A stretch of 64,000 nt of DNA from Halomonas eurihalina (GTDB lineage Bacteria; Pseudomonadota; Gammaproteobacteria; Pseudomonadales; Halomonadaceae), in contig NZ_VTPU01000001.1 in NCBI RefSeq assembly GCF_008274785.1, positions 496,001 through 560,000 of the forward strand. Direction: 5' to 3'. The notes below the pieces were generated by a model. The model was not told the origin of the DNA, ran no database searches, and saw only the letters and a program-made list of their open reading frames with translations. The position numbers were made by a program, and so were the translations under genes. Below are positions 52,105-60,468 of this stretch, one piece after another (positions within the stretch are counted from its first letter, which is position 1; each line of letters starts with the position of its first letter).

Positions 52105-53024
52105 GCCAACGCTTCTGCGCCGTGGAAAGCCGCGCCATCGACGACCCGCTTGTCGGCAGCGGCGCTCATCTCGAACGCAACCTGCTGCTCAGTTGGCCGC
52201 GCCCCAAGTGGCAACGCAATCTGCGTCAGGCCAGCGACATGCCCGAGACGCTCTCGGCGGCCCTCCACGCCCTCCCCGACGAGGGGCGTCGCGTCAACCT
52301 GATCCACCGGCGGGAGCAGCCCGAACGACACCATCGCGTCTTCCTGATGCCGGAACGCCAGGCCTTCGATGTTCCCCGCGAGGCGCTGGGCGACTTCATC
52401 GCGGCGCTGCGACGCGGCGACGACCTGACCGCCTGGCGACCCGAGCCGGTCGACCGCTCCCTGGTGCTTTGCTGCACCCACGGCAAGAAGGACAAGTGCT
52501 GCGCCAAGTTCGGTTTCGCCACCTACAAGGCCATGGCCGAGGCGGTGCGCCACCACGACCTGCCCTTCGATGTCTGGGAAAGCACCCACCTGGGCGGCTG
52601 CCGGCTGGCAGCCAGCGCCCTGGTGCTGCCTCAGTTGCGCAAGTATGGGCGTATCGGCGACGACGACATCCTGCCGCTGCTGGAAAGCGAGGCCCGGGGG
52701 CGTCCTTATCTGCCCTGCTATCGCGGCGACTCACGCCTGACACCGCGTCGCCAGTGCGCCCAGGTCGCCGCCCTGGAATGGCTGGCGGCCCAGGGCCTGG
52801 AAGCGGACATCGAGGTCGTCGACGACGCCGAAGAGACCGACGCCCCCCACCACGAGGTGGCGGTGAAATGGCAGGCTGCGCACCGGCAAGGCTGGCTGAC
52901 CATCACCTGCCACACCCTCGAGCTGTTGCGCTACGACACCTGCGCCGACCTGGCGGACGGCCCCTCGCCGAGCCAGGTATGGCGTGCCGTCGAGGTCCGC
53001 GAGAGCCCCCCGATACCGGCGTGA
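52101..53024 (+). CDS. Sucrase/ferredoxin-like (Suc-Fer) thioredoxin-fold protein
   Basis: 307 residues from ATG 52,101, overlapping the FecE-like stop. The middle has VLCCTHGKKDKCCAKFGFAT and, further on, VWESTHLGGCRLAASALVLP, the cysteine pattern of Suc-Fer proteins (thioredoxin-like [2Fe-2S] ferredoxins, PF06999). Members of this family next to siderophore importers are thought to act as ferric-siderophore reductases or electron donors. Here it is the last gene of the fecBCDE-like operon and may complement FhuF. Confidence 0.78.
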   Translation: MSQRFCAVESRAIDDPLVGSGAHLERNLLLSWPRPKWQRNLRQASDMPETLSAALHALPDEGRRVNLIHRREQPERHHRVFLMPERQAFDVPREALGDFIAALRRGDDLTAWRPEPVDRSLVLCCTHGKKDKCCAKFGFATYKAMAEAVRHHDLPFDVWESTHLGGCRLAASALVLPQLRKYGRIGDDDILPLLESEARGRPYLPCYRGDSRLTPRRQCAQVAALEWLAAQGLEADIEVVDDAEETDAPHHEVAVKWQAAHRQGWLTITCHTLELLRYDTCADLADGPSPSQVWRAVEVRESPPIPA

Positions 53025-53037
53025 CCCGGATGACGGC

Positions 53038-54198
53038 TCAAGGGGCCGTCGTGGTCAGCGATCCGGTGCCGTTGCGCGTCGGTTCGAGAATTTCCCTGGC
53101 CATCTCGCGGCCCGCGGCGGTGAGCATGAGCGTCTCGCCCCGACGTTCGATCAGGCCTTCGGTACAACTGCGCTCGACCACCCGATTCGCCTTGGCGCCA
53201 TCCCACAGCAGGTGTTCACTCAGTGCCCGGGTGACATTCTCCACCCACTGCTCCGGGCCGTCCTCATGATTGTAGAGATGCACTGCCAGGGTGCGGATCT
53301 CGTTGATCCGACGCTGGCCACGCCGCCTCAGCACCTGGGCGATCATGCCGTAGCGCGGCCCGACCAGGAAGGCCAGCAGCAAGAAGACGCCGGTCATCAC
53401 CGCCATCATCCCGCCGATGGAAACGTTCCAGGCTACGGCCAGGAAGTACCCCGAGACACTGGAGGCGATCGAGACCAGGGCACCATAGATAAACATCATC
53501 CACAGGCGGTCCGTGAGTAGATAGGCCGTCGAGGGCGGCACGATGACGAAGGCCACGAAGAGCACCGCCCCTACCGCGTCGAAGGCGGCCACGGCAGTGC
53601 CGCTGGTCAACAGCAGCAACAGGTAGAACAGCACCCCGGGAGCCAGCCCCAGCGCCTTGGCCAAGGCCTCGTCGAAGGTGGCGATCTTGAGTTCCTTGTA
53701 GAAGAGCGTGACGAAGGCGCCGTTGATCAGCGTCATGGCGCCCATCCATACCAGCGACTGAGGCACCCGGTAGTCGCCGATCGTCAGGGTATCGAGCCAT
53801 ACGAAGCCGATCTCGCCGAGCAGCACCGTGTGGGTGTCGATATGCACATCCCGCGCGTAGAGGTTGAGCAGCAACACCCCCGCCGAGAACAGCACCGGAA
53901 ACACCAGGCCAATGGCAGCGTCCTTCTTGACCCGCCGCGTGCTGACCAGCAGTTCGGTGAGAAAGACGGTGAGCAGCCCCGTCAGGGCCGCGCCGACGAT
54001 CTGCACCGGCCCGCTCTGCTGGTGGGTCAGCAGCCAGACGACGACGATGCCGAAGACGATGGAGTGGCCGATGGCATCGGACAGCATGCTGACGCCACGC
54101 AGCACCAGGAAGGTGCCCACCAGCGAAGAGGCGATGCCGACCAGGGAGCCGACCAGCATGATCATCAAGGGGGCGTTGTCGAACAATGATGCCAGCAT
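53038..54198 (-). CDS. Mn/Fe ABC importer permease with C-terminal winged helix (MntD/SitD-like)
   Basis: 386 residues. The first 280 residues are a metal ABC permease with about eight helices (LRGVSMLSDAIGHSIVFGIV and FDAVGAVLFVAFVIVPPSTA). The last 100 residues (NEIRTLAVHLYNHEDGPEQW to RGETLMLTAAGREMA) form a winged-helix domain of the kind seen in MarR/DtxR-type regulators, fused to the permease. One-base overlap with the previous gene (TGATG). Likely one half of the manganese channel. Confidence 0.82.
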   Translation of the reverse strand: MLASLFDNAPLMIMLVGSLVGIASSLVGTFLVLRGVSMLSDAIGHSIVFGIVVVWLLTHQQSGPVQIVGAALTGLLTVFLTELLVSTRRVKKDAAIGLVFPVLFSAGVLLLNLYARDVHIDTHTVLLGEIGFVWLDTLTIGDYRVPQSLVWMGAMTLINGAFVTLFYKELKIATFDEALAKALGLAPGVLFYLLLLLTSGTAVAAFDAVGAVLFVAFVIVPPSTAYLLTDRLWMMFIYGALVSIASSVSGYFLAVAWNVSIGGMMAVMTGVFLLLAFLVGPRYGMIAQVLRRRGQRRINEIRTLAVHLYNHEDGPEQWVENVTRALSEHLLWDGAKANRVVERSCTEGLIERRGETLMLTAAGREMAREILEPTRNGTGSLTTTAP

Positions 54199-55343
54199 CA
54201 GAATTCCTCCCGACCCAGGGAGTCGAGGATGCGTTTGGCTTCTTCATGGCCCGTTGTCGTCAGCACCCAGTGCTTGGCCCCGCCGGGCTCGTCCGGCGGC
54301 GCCGATCGCCACTCGACCAGGCCACGCTTCTGCAACTGACGCAGCGCCGTCCGGGTGCGATGCCCATGGTAGGTATCCAGCATACCCTGCTCGGAACGGA
54401 ACACCGGGTCGGCGTGATGCATGGCAAGGCGATAGAGCGTGGTCAGCACCTGCTGGTAGCGCAGTCGACGTCGACCGCGCCACAGTCGCACGCCTTCCCA
54501 GACGAACCCGCGACCCGGCGCCAGCAGCAACGACACCATCACCACGCTCGACACGCTGAGAATGATCAAAGGGCCGGTGGCCAGCCCGCGCGACAAGGCG
54601 CTCAGCACGGCGCCGAACACCCCGCCCGACACACCGATCACGGCGGCAAGCATCACCATGCCCTCGAGTCGCCGGCTCCACTGCCTTGCCGCCACCGCCG
54701 GGGCGATGATCATCGCCGCCATCAGCACCACACCGACCATCTGCAAGCCGACCACCACGGCCAGGGCAATCATCACCGTCAGTATCACCTCGAGCCACAT
54801 CACCGGCATGCCGAGCGAGGCGGCGAACTCGGGATCGAAGGACACCAGCTTGAATTCCTTCCACAATGCACTCACCAGCACCAGGGCCACCAGCGTGATG
54901 CCGCCCATGATCCACAGGTCGCTGCGCAGCGTCGCCGCGGCCTGGCCGAACAGGAAGGCGTCGAGGCCGCCCTGGGCGGCGTTGTTCATGTTCTGAATGT
55001 GGGTCAGCAGCACGACCCCCAGGGCAAAGGACGTGCTCAGGGTGATGCCCAGCCCGGCATCGGTCTTGAGCCGGCTGTTTCGCGTCAGCAGCAGCATCAC
55101 CAGGGCGGCCAGCGCCCCGGTGGTCAGCGCCCCCAGCAGGATGATGCCCATCTCCCGGGCACCGGCGATGATGAAGCCGATACACACGCCGGGCAGGGCC
55201 GCATGGGACATGGTGTCGCCGAGCAGGCTCTGCTTGCGCAGCACGGCGAAACTGCCCAGCACGCCGCTGATCAGCCCCAGCAGCGCCGCACCGATGGCCA
55301 CGTTGCGAATCGTGTAGTCATGCAACAGTTCGAGCGGCGACAT
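54198..55343 (-). CDS. Mn/Fe ABC importer permease with C-terminal winged helix (MntC/SitC-like)
   Basis: 381 residues from ATG 55,343. RKQSLLGDTMSHAALPGVCI and LQMVGVVLMAAMIIAPAVAA mark a metal ABC permease of the TroC/MntC class. The last 90 residues (YQQVLTTLYRLAMHHADPVF to HWVLTTTGHEEAKRI) again form a winged helix with TRTALRQLQKRGLVEWR as its likely recognition segment. The neighbour has a related extension. Start two bases before the end of the ATPase gene. Confidence 0.82.
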   Translation of the reverse strand: MSPLELLHDYTIRNVAIGAALLGLISGVLGSFAVLRKQSLLGDTMSHAALPGVCIGFIIAGAREMGIILLGALTTGALAALVMLLLTRNSRLKTDAGLGITLSTSFALGVVLLTHIQNMNNAAQGGLDAFLFGQAAATLRSDLWIMGGITLVALVLVSALWKEFKLVSFDPEFAASLGMPVMWLEVILTVMIALAVVVGLQMVGVVLMAAMIIAPAVAARQWSRRLEGMVMLAAVIGVSGGVFGAVLSALSRGLATGPLIILSVSSVVMVSLLLAPGRGFVWEGVRLWRGRRRLRYQQVLTTLYRLAMHHADPVFRSEQGMLDTYHGHRTRTALRQLQKRGLVEWRSAPPDEPGGAKHWVLTTTGHEEAKRILDSLGREEF

Positions 55344-55345
55344 CG

Positions 55346-56131
55346 TTACGTCTCCGCGGTCTTGTCGGCGGGCATGAAGGCCGCCTCGTCGAGCAGGGCG
55401 ATCTGCCCGCCGTAGGCGCGGCGCAGATTCTCGGCCGTATAGACGTCCTCCACATGCCCCTGAGCGATGACCCGGATATTGAGGATCAACAACCAATCGA
55501 AATAACTGCGTACCGTCTGCAGGTCATGGTGGACGACGATCACCGTCTTGCCGTCATCGCGCAGGCGGCGAAGGATATCCACGATGGCCCGTTCGGTGGT
55601 GGCATCGACCCCCGCCATGGGTTCATCGAGGAAATAGACATCGGCCTGCTGCACCAGGGCCCGGGCCAGGAAGACCCGTTGCTGCTGCCCGCCCGAAAGC
55701 TGGCTGATCTGGCGATCGGCGAAGTCCTGCATGCCGACCATCTCCAGTGCCTGCATGGCTTCCCGACGCTCGCCCCGGCCCGGTCGCTTGAGCCAGCCGA
55801 GCCGGCCATAGAGCCCCATGGTGACCACGTCCAGGGCGGTGGTCGGAAAATCCCAGTCGACACTGGAGCGTTGTGGCACATAGCCCACCCGCCGGCGACG
55901 CGACCGGTAGGGCCGACCGAACAGGGTGACATGGCCCGCCACCGAAGGTACCAGGCCCAGCACACTCTTGATCAAGGTGCTCTTGCCGGCACCGTTCGGG
56001 CCGACGATGGCCGCCATCACGCCGGGCGGCACGTCGAAGTCGATGTCCCACAGCACCGGCTTGCTATGGTAACTGACGGTCAGATCCTCGACGTGCAGGG
56101 CCAGATCCGGTTCATGCAGCGGCGTTGTCAT
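55346..56131 (-). CDS. Mn/Fe ABC importer ATPase (MntB/SitB-like)
   Basis: 261 residues. Walker A GPNGAGKST, signature LSGGQQQRVFLARAL, Walker B VYFLDEPMAGVD, and SSVDWDFPTTALDVVTMGLY, a segment typical of the metal-import ATPases (SitB/TroB). H-loop VVHHDLQTVRSYFD. Follows the binding protein by 54 bases in a four-gene leftward operon. Confidence 0.85.
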   Translation of the reverse strand: MTTPLHEPDLALHVEDLTVSYHSKPVLWDIDFDVPPGVMAAIVGPNGAGKSTLIKSVLGLVPSVAGHVTLFGRPYRSRRRRVGYVPQRSSVDWDFPTTALDVVTMGLYGRLGWLKRPGRGERREAMQALEMVGMQDFADRQISQLSGGQQQRVFLARALVQQADVYFLDEPMAGVDATTERAIVDILRRLRDDGKTVIVVHHDLQTVRSYFDWLLILNIRVIAQGHVEDVYTAENLRRAYGGQIALLDEAAFMPADKTAET

Positions 56132-56185
56132 GGGCGAAGCGGACTCTCGTATAATAGTGGTAAGGTCGGGGAAGCGCCGAAGGCC

Positions 56186-57166
56186 TCATGAGGAGACGTT
56201 GTCCCAGCGCGCGGCCCATTCGTCGAGGGCCTCGGGCAGCGCCAGCGTCTCGCCGCCGAGCGCCTCGACGATGTGCTGGGTATTACGATACAGCATGCCG
56301 ATGTAGGTGCCATCGGCGGTACCAGCTTCGCCCATGGCATCCGAATAGAGTTGGCCGCCGACAGATACCTCCTGCCCCTTCTCGCGCGCGGCTTCAATGA
56401 CAGCCTGTACGGTACGGGGGTTGATGGTGCTCTCGACGAACACCGCCGGCACGTCGCGATCCACGACCACCTGCGCCATCTCGCGGATATCCGCCACACC
56501 GGTTTCGGTCTCGGTACTGATGCCCTGGATACCGGCCACCTCGATGCCGTAGGCACGCCCGAAATAGTTGAAGGCATCATGTGCGGTGACCAGGATGCGC
56601 TGCTGTTCGGGAATCGACGCGATGCTCTCCTTCACCCACTGATGCAGGGCCTCGAGCTGCTCGGTGTAGCGCGACGCATTGTCCTGAATCCGCGATTGGC
56701 AATCGGGTCGGGCCTCGCTCAACGACTCGGCGACGGTCGGCACGATCTGCGACCACAGGGCGACATCCATCCACAGGTGAGGGTCGATGCCATAGACATC
56801 CTGGACGGTGATCAGGCTGCCCGTGTCGATGGATGACGGCGCCACCGCCACCGTCGGCTTGATCTCGGAGAAACGCTCCAGCACATCACCAAGCTGACCT
56901 TCCAGGGAATAGCCGGAATAGAAGATCATCTCGGCCTGCTGGAAGGTGGAAACGTCACGGGCACTGGCCTGGTAGAGATGAGGATCGACGCCCGGCCCCA
57001 TCAAGGTCGTGACCTCGGCGCACTCACCGCCGACCTCGGCGACCACATCCCCCACCATGCCGGTAGTGGCCACCGCCTGTACCGGCGCCGATTGCTGCGC
57101 CATGGCCGGCGCGGCAACCAATGCCGTCACCATCGAAAGTCCTGCCGTCATCAGCCGAATTGCCAT
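56186..57166 (-). CDS. Periplasmic Mn/Fe-binding protein (MntA/SitA-like)
   Basis: 326 residues from ATG 57,166. Signal peptide LMTAGLSMVTALVAAPAMA, then LMGPGVDPHLYQASARDVS (first His), DPHLWMDVALW (second His), VFVESTINPRTVQAV (Glu) and GGQLYSDAMGEAGT (Asp). The His-His-Glu-Asp set with ESTI is that of manganese/iron proteins such as PsaA, SitA and YfeA; zinc ZnuA has His in the third place. It captures Mn or Fe for the permeases downstream. It would supply the Mn for SodA. Confidence 0.83.
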   Translation of the reverse strand: MAIRLMTAGLSMVTALVAAPAMAQQSAPVQAVATTGMVGDVVAEVGGECAEVTTLMGPGVDPHLYQASARDVSTFQQAEMIFYSGYSLEGQLGDVLERFSEIKPTVAVAPSSIDTGSLITVQDVYGIDPHLWMDVALWSQIVPTVAESLSEARPDCQSRIQDNASRYTEQLEALHQWVKESIASIPEQQRILVTAHDAFNYFGRAYGIEVAGIQGISTETETGVADIREMAQVVVDRDVPAVFVESTINPRTVQAVIEAAREKGQEVSVGGQLYSDAMGEAGTADGTYIGMLYRNTQHIVEALGGETLALPEALDEWAARWDNVSS

Positions 57167-57351
57167 CCTGTTCTCCCATGCATGAGCGCGAGCACGCAGG
57201 TATAGCATTGGCCATGCCCCCGAGTAAAAGCCGTTGCATCAATCGGTGCGATATATAATCTTAAGGAGGTCGCCTGGGCGGAACTTCCCGCGACAATGCC
57301 ACACCCATCGGCCGTCGATTGTTCGGCGCCAAGGATCATGGAGAGACCCTA

Positions 57352-57912
57352 ATGACTTCACGCACCCCACTCAACACCGCCATTCGCCCCGTCCTGTTCG
57401 GTGCCAGCCTGCTGCTGTCGGCCAGCGCGATCGCTGCCCCCGAAGGCCTGTATTCCGCCAACGAACTGCTCGATGCCGATGTCTACGCCAAGTCCGACAG
57501 CACCGAGGCCATCGGCGAGGTGGAAGACGTGCTGCTCGACAATGACATGCGCGTCCACTCCCTGGTCATCGATGCCGGCGACCTGCTCGACCTGGGCGAC
57601 AAGCAGTACGTGGTCGACGCCGAGCACTTTACCGTCGAAACCCGCAACGGCGACAGCCTCGAAAACATCGAGTACAGCGTCCACCTCGACCTCGATGCCC
57701 AGGCCCTCGGCGAGCAGCCCGAATACACCGATACCTGGTGGAACCAGGCCAAGGACAATCTCCAGCAGGCATGGAGCGACACCAAGGAAGGCGCCGCCAG
57801 CGCCTGGGAAACCACCCGCTCGGCCACCAGCGACGCCCTCGACAAGGCCGGCGACGCCCTGAAATCCGCCGGCGAGAAGACCCAGCAGGCCGCCGACGAC
57901 GCCACTCAGTAA
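57352..57912 (+). CDS. Exported PRC-barrel protein
   Basis: 186 residues from ATG 57,352 (GGAGAG upstream). Signal peptide IRPVLFGASLLLSASAIAA, then a PRC-barrel (GLYSANELLDADVYAKSDST, IGEVEDVLLDNDMRVHSLVI) and a C-terminal acidic/Ala/Lys amphipathic helix (DALDKAGDALKSAGEKTQQA). PRC-barrel proteins of halophiles often sit in the envelope and bind membranes or pigments, but no function is known for this one. Monocistronic, with a hairpin after it. Confidence 0.7.
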   Translation: MTSRTPLNTAIRPVLFGASLLLSASAIAAPEGLYSANELLDADVYAKSDSTEAIGEVEDVLLDNDMRVHSLVIDAGDLLDLGDKQYVVDAEHFTVETRNGDSLENIEYSVHLDLDAQALGEQPEYTDTWWNQAKDNLQQAWSDTKEGAASAWETTRSATSDALDKAGDALKSAGEKTQQAADDATQ

Positions 57913-57949
57913 GCCGCCTGGTCACTATCACTGGTGGAATACTTGAACA

Positions 57950-57976
57950 AGGTGGTGCCTGTAACGGGCACCACCT
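57950..57976 (+). terminator. Hairpin after the PRC-barrel gene
   Basis: AGGTGGTGCC / GGCACCACCT, perfect 10-bp stem, loop 7, 37 bases after the stop codon. It lacks a T run. Confidence 0.5.
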
Positions 57977-58078
57977 GACAAGTGGTTGCAAGGCCCACAC
58001 AACACCCTGACCAGGCCGGGAAGAATTGTCGAAAGAGCAGGAGCTACGAGTAGCGATGTAGCGGTCAAGTATTCCTGG

Positions 58079-59011
58079 TCACTGGCTCTTGAGCATTCCA
58101 GGATGTCTTCGCTTCGGCGCATGCTGTTCCATGAGCTCTGCGATCCACTCGATGAATACGCGCAACTTGGTGCTTACATGCCGATTTGGCGGAAACGCCA
58201 GGAACAACGGCATAGGGTCGAGCCGCCAATCTTCGAAAAGGGGGACTAACTCACCGGAGACAAGATGGTCCTTGGCCATGTAGTCCGGTAACCACAGGAT
58301 CCCCAAACCGGCCAGACCCGCTGCAAGATAACCGTTGCCATCGTCTATCGATAAAACATGACGGCCTTGGACCTTGATACTCTCTTCATGTCGGTGCATG
58401 GCGAAGGTCTTACCGATGCGGGAGCCCAGAAAACCCACGATACGGTGGTGCGTATTTTCCAGCTCTTGAGGATGCAAGGGCAAACCGGAACGTTCTATGT
58501 AGCTTGGCGCTGCATAGACCCCTAGCTGCAAGTCGCCGATACGTCGTGCTACCAGTGATTGATCGGTGAGTTCGCCACCACGCACGACACAATCCACCTT
58601 CTCATCGATCAGGTCCACCATGCGATCGCTGGCCCCCATGTCCAGCTGAATTTCCGGGTATCGGGCATGGAAGTCAGGTAGAACCGGTACAATAAGCATG
58701 CGAGCCAGCGGGCTAGGGACATCAACTCTCAGCCGGCCTCTGGGCAAGGCCGAGGCGCTGGACAAGCTCGTCTCGGCATCGTCCAGGTCAGCAAGCAGCC
58801 GTAGTACACGCTCATAATAGGCGGCACCGTCGGCGGTCACATTAACCTTGCGTGTAGTGCGATTCAGCAGCCTGACACGCAACCGTGCCTCCAGGTGCTG
58901 AACATGTTGCGTCACGCTTGTCTTTCTCATGTGAAGGGTTTCGGCGGCCTTGGTGAAACTGCCGGTTTCAACCACCCGCACAAACGCCTGCATTGCATCA
59001 AAACGGTCCAT
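58079..59011 (-). CDS. LysR-family regulator
   Basis: 310 residues. N-terminal winged HTH MQAFVRVVETGSFTKAAETL followed by HVQHLEARLRVRLLNRTTRK, then a substrate-binding domain (PRGRLRVDVPSPLARML, LAAGLAGLGILWLPDYMAKD). The family subgroup is that of LysR proteins repressing or activating divergent enzymes. It diverges from the RidA-family gene, with 156 bases between, and starts an AT-richer block. Confidence 0.85.
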   Translation of the reverse strand: MDRFDAMQAFVRVVETGSFTKAAETLHMRKTSVTQHVQHLEARLRVRLLNRTTRKVNVTADGAAYYERVLRLLADLDDAETSLSSASALPRGRLRVDVPSPLARMLIVPVLPDFHARYPEIQLDMGASDRMVDLIDEKVDCVVRGGELTDQSLVARRIGDLQLGVYAAPSYIERSGLPLHPQELENTHHRIVGFLGSRIGKTFAMHRHEESIKVQGRHVLSIDDGNGYLAAGLAGLGILWLPDYMAKDHLVSGELVPLFEDWRLDPMPLFLAFPPNRHVSTKLRVFIEWIAELMEQHAPKRRHPGMLKSQ

Positions 59012-59167
59012 AGCTTCTCTGGTTAACTCTCCATGGGGGCTTTTGGCGATTGTTCGTGTTCTACAAACAGTCCTGACTAAACTTGCTCGTTTATTCGCCC
59101 TCCACCGGTTCCTAAAGTATCACCATCGTTCATACAGGTCGCTTCGACCCGTTGATGGAGACATGAC

Positions 59168-59560
59168 ATGACCAAGCGTGACGTAGTTTTCCCGGCCGGA
59201 CGCCAAGAGCTCTATGAGCGGAACCGGTATTCACCGGCAATTCGATCCAATGGATTTCTCTTCGTTTCAGGCCAGGTGGGTAGCCGAGATGATGGTTCCC
59301 CTGAGCCGGACCTGGAGGCACAAGTCAGGCTCGCCTTCAGTAATCTAGTGGAGATCCTGGCAACGGCAGAGTGCACATTCGACGATGTAATTGATACCAC
59401 TGTATTCATAGTCGATCCCGAATCGAAATTCGAGACGATCTGGAAGGTGGTACCCGAGTTTTGGGGGAACGCGCCGCACCCGACGCTGACTGCCGTCGGT
59501 GTCACCTGGCTCTATGGTTTCGATTTTGAAATCAAGGTAATAGCAAAGCTACCGGAATAA
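59168..59560 (+). CDS. RidA/YjgF-family protein
   Basis: 130 residues. The RidA fold is recognisable from RYSPAIRSNGFLFVSGQVGS, LEAQVRLAFSNLVEILATAE and FDDVIDTTVFIVDPE, ending VGVTWLYGFDFEIKVIAKL. The arginine that clears enamine/imine intermediates (R in family motif C-I-E-I-x-A) is not clear here, so this may belong to another RidA subgroup (Rid4-7). GGAG precedes the ATG. Divergent from the LysR gene. Confidence 0.78.
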   Translation: MTKRDVVFPAGRQELYERNRYSPAIRSNGFLFVSGQVGSRDDGSPEPDLEAQVRLAFSNLVEILATAECTFDDVIDTTVFIVDPESKFETIWKVVPEFWGNAPHPTLTAVGVTWLYGFDFEIKVIAKLPE

Positions 59561-59735
59561 GCTACTGGGTGATCTGGCCACCATTAGGCCGGCTCGATAT
59601 GGCAACGAGCCATCTCGAGCCAGCCGAATCGTCACACGGCTATGCTCGTAGCCCCAATAACGCTCGGCTGATTGAACGAGCACATTACTCAATATATCGC
59701 CTGCTGGGGGCGAAGCGTTGATATTGCGGTATTAC

Positions 59736-60341
59736 TCAAGTCGTTTTACCGCTACGTCTTTTCCTGAACTGGGCTGCCTTGTAGCGATTTCCACACAACG
59801 CCATGCTGCACCAGCGGCGCTTGTGCGCCTTGGTGCGATCATAGAACCATAGGATGCAGTCAGGGTGCTCGCACTGCTTGATGAAGGCGAAATTGCCTTC
59901 AACCAATAGCTGCGCCACTGCCTCGGCGACCGGACCGAGCAAGGATGCGACCTCCTCGCCACACGCGGTGCGGGTCAACATCAAGTTGCCTCCACTGTCA
60001 TGTTCCAGATGCGGGGCGCTGAGGTAGGCGTGCAGGTAGTCGTTCAGAGCACTCACATCGCCTATCTCTCCCTGCTTGCACTGAACGATGAGCCGACGTG
60101 CCGCCGTCCTCAGCGCTACCGCCTGCGTCAGTAGCTCGGTAGGGGCTATCGCCTTGTCTCCTGATGTCGAAACGACACCACACCGCTCCAGCCATCTGAG
60201 CACATCGTCGCCGTTGTTCCAGTATTCGATGTCCTCGTCGTTGCTGCGCGCCTGCGTGTTCAGCAAGTCCATTGCGAGATGGTCGCCCAGCATCGGCGCC
60301 TCGGCCGAGCTGCCGTCGCGCCGTGTTCCTGCATCCGTCAT
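59736..60341 (-). CDS. CGNR zinc-finger (ABATE-domain) regulator
   Basis: 201 residues. N-terminal stress-induced ABATE domain (GDHLAMDLLNTQARSNDEDI) and C-terminal CGNR zinc finger: CEHPDCILWFYDRTKAHKRR followed by WCSMALCGNRYKAAQF. The four cysteines of C-x4-C and C-x4-C with NR are all present. The family regulates divergent hydrolase or dehalogenase-like genes in many proteobacteria. Divergent from the alpha/beta hydrolase, with a strong inverted repeat between them. Confidence 0.85.
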   Translation of the reverse strand: MTDAGTRRDGSSAEAPMLGDHLAMDLLNTQARSNDEDIEYWNNGDDVLRWLERCGVVSTSGDKAIAPTELLTQAVALRTAARRLIVQCKQGEIGDVSALNDYLHAYLSAPHLEHDSGGNLMLTRTACGEEVASLLGPVAEAVAQLLVEGNFAFIKQCEHPDCILWFYDRTKAHKRRWCSMALCGNRYKAAQFRKRRSGKTT

Positions 60342-60400
60342 CTCAATAACCTCTAAAAATAATATTGACAGGTTACCCTGGGCCGCTCACACTCAATCAA

Positions 60401-60431
60401 GTAACCGCTTTTCTTTGATTAAAGTGGTTAC
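60401..60431. promoter_or_regulatory. Inverted-repeat operator before the alpha/beta hydrolase
   Basis: GTAACCGCTTT (60,401-60,411) and AAAGTGGTTAC (60,421-60,431) match 10 of 11 as inverted repeats with a 9-base centre; a third GGTTACC lies at 60,371-60,377. This is a likely binding site for the CGNR regulator divergent from it. Confidence 0.6.
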
Positions 60432-60468
60432 CAAAATTCTACACGAGTCCTTAACGCCAAGGAAAGTC

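Noticed and set aside
57167-57240. Search for a MntR or Mur box before the manganese importer
   Set aside because: Only a weak GCAT..ATGC pair (around GCATTGGCCATGC) is visible; not enough to call a site.
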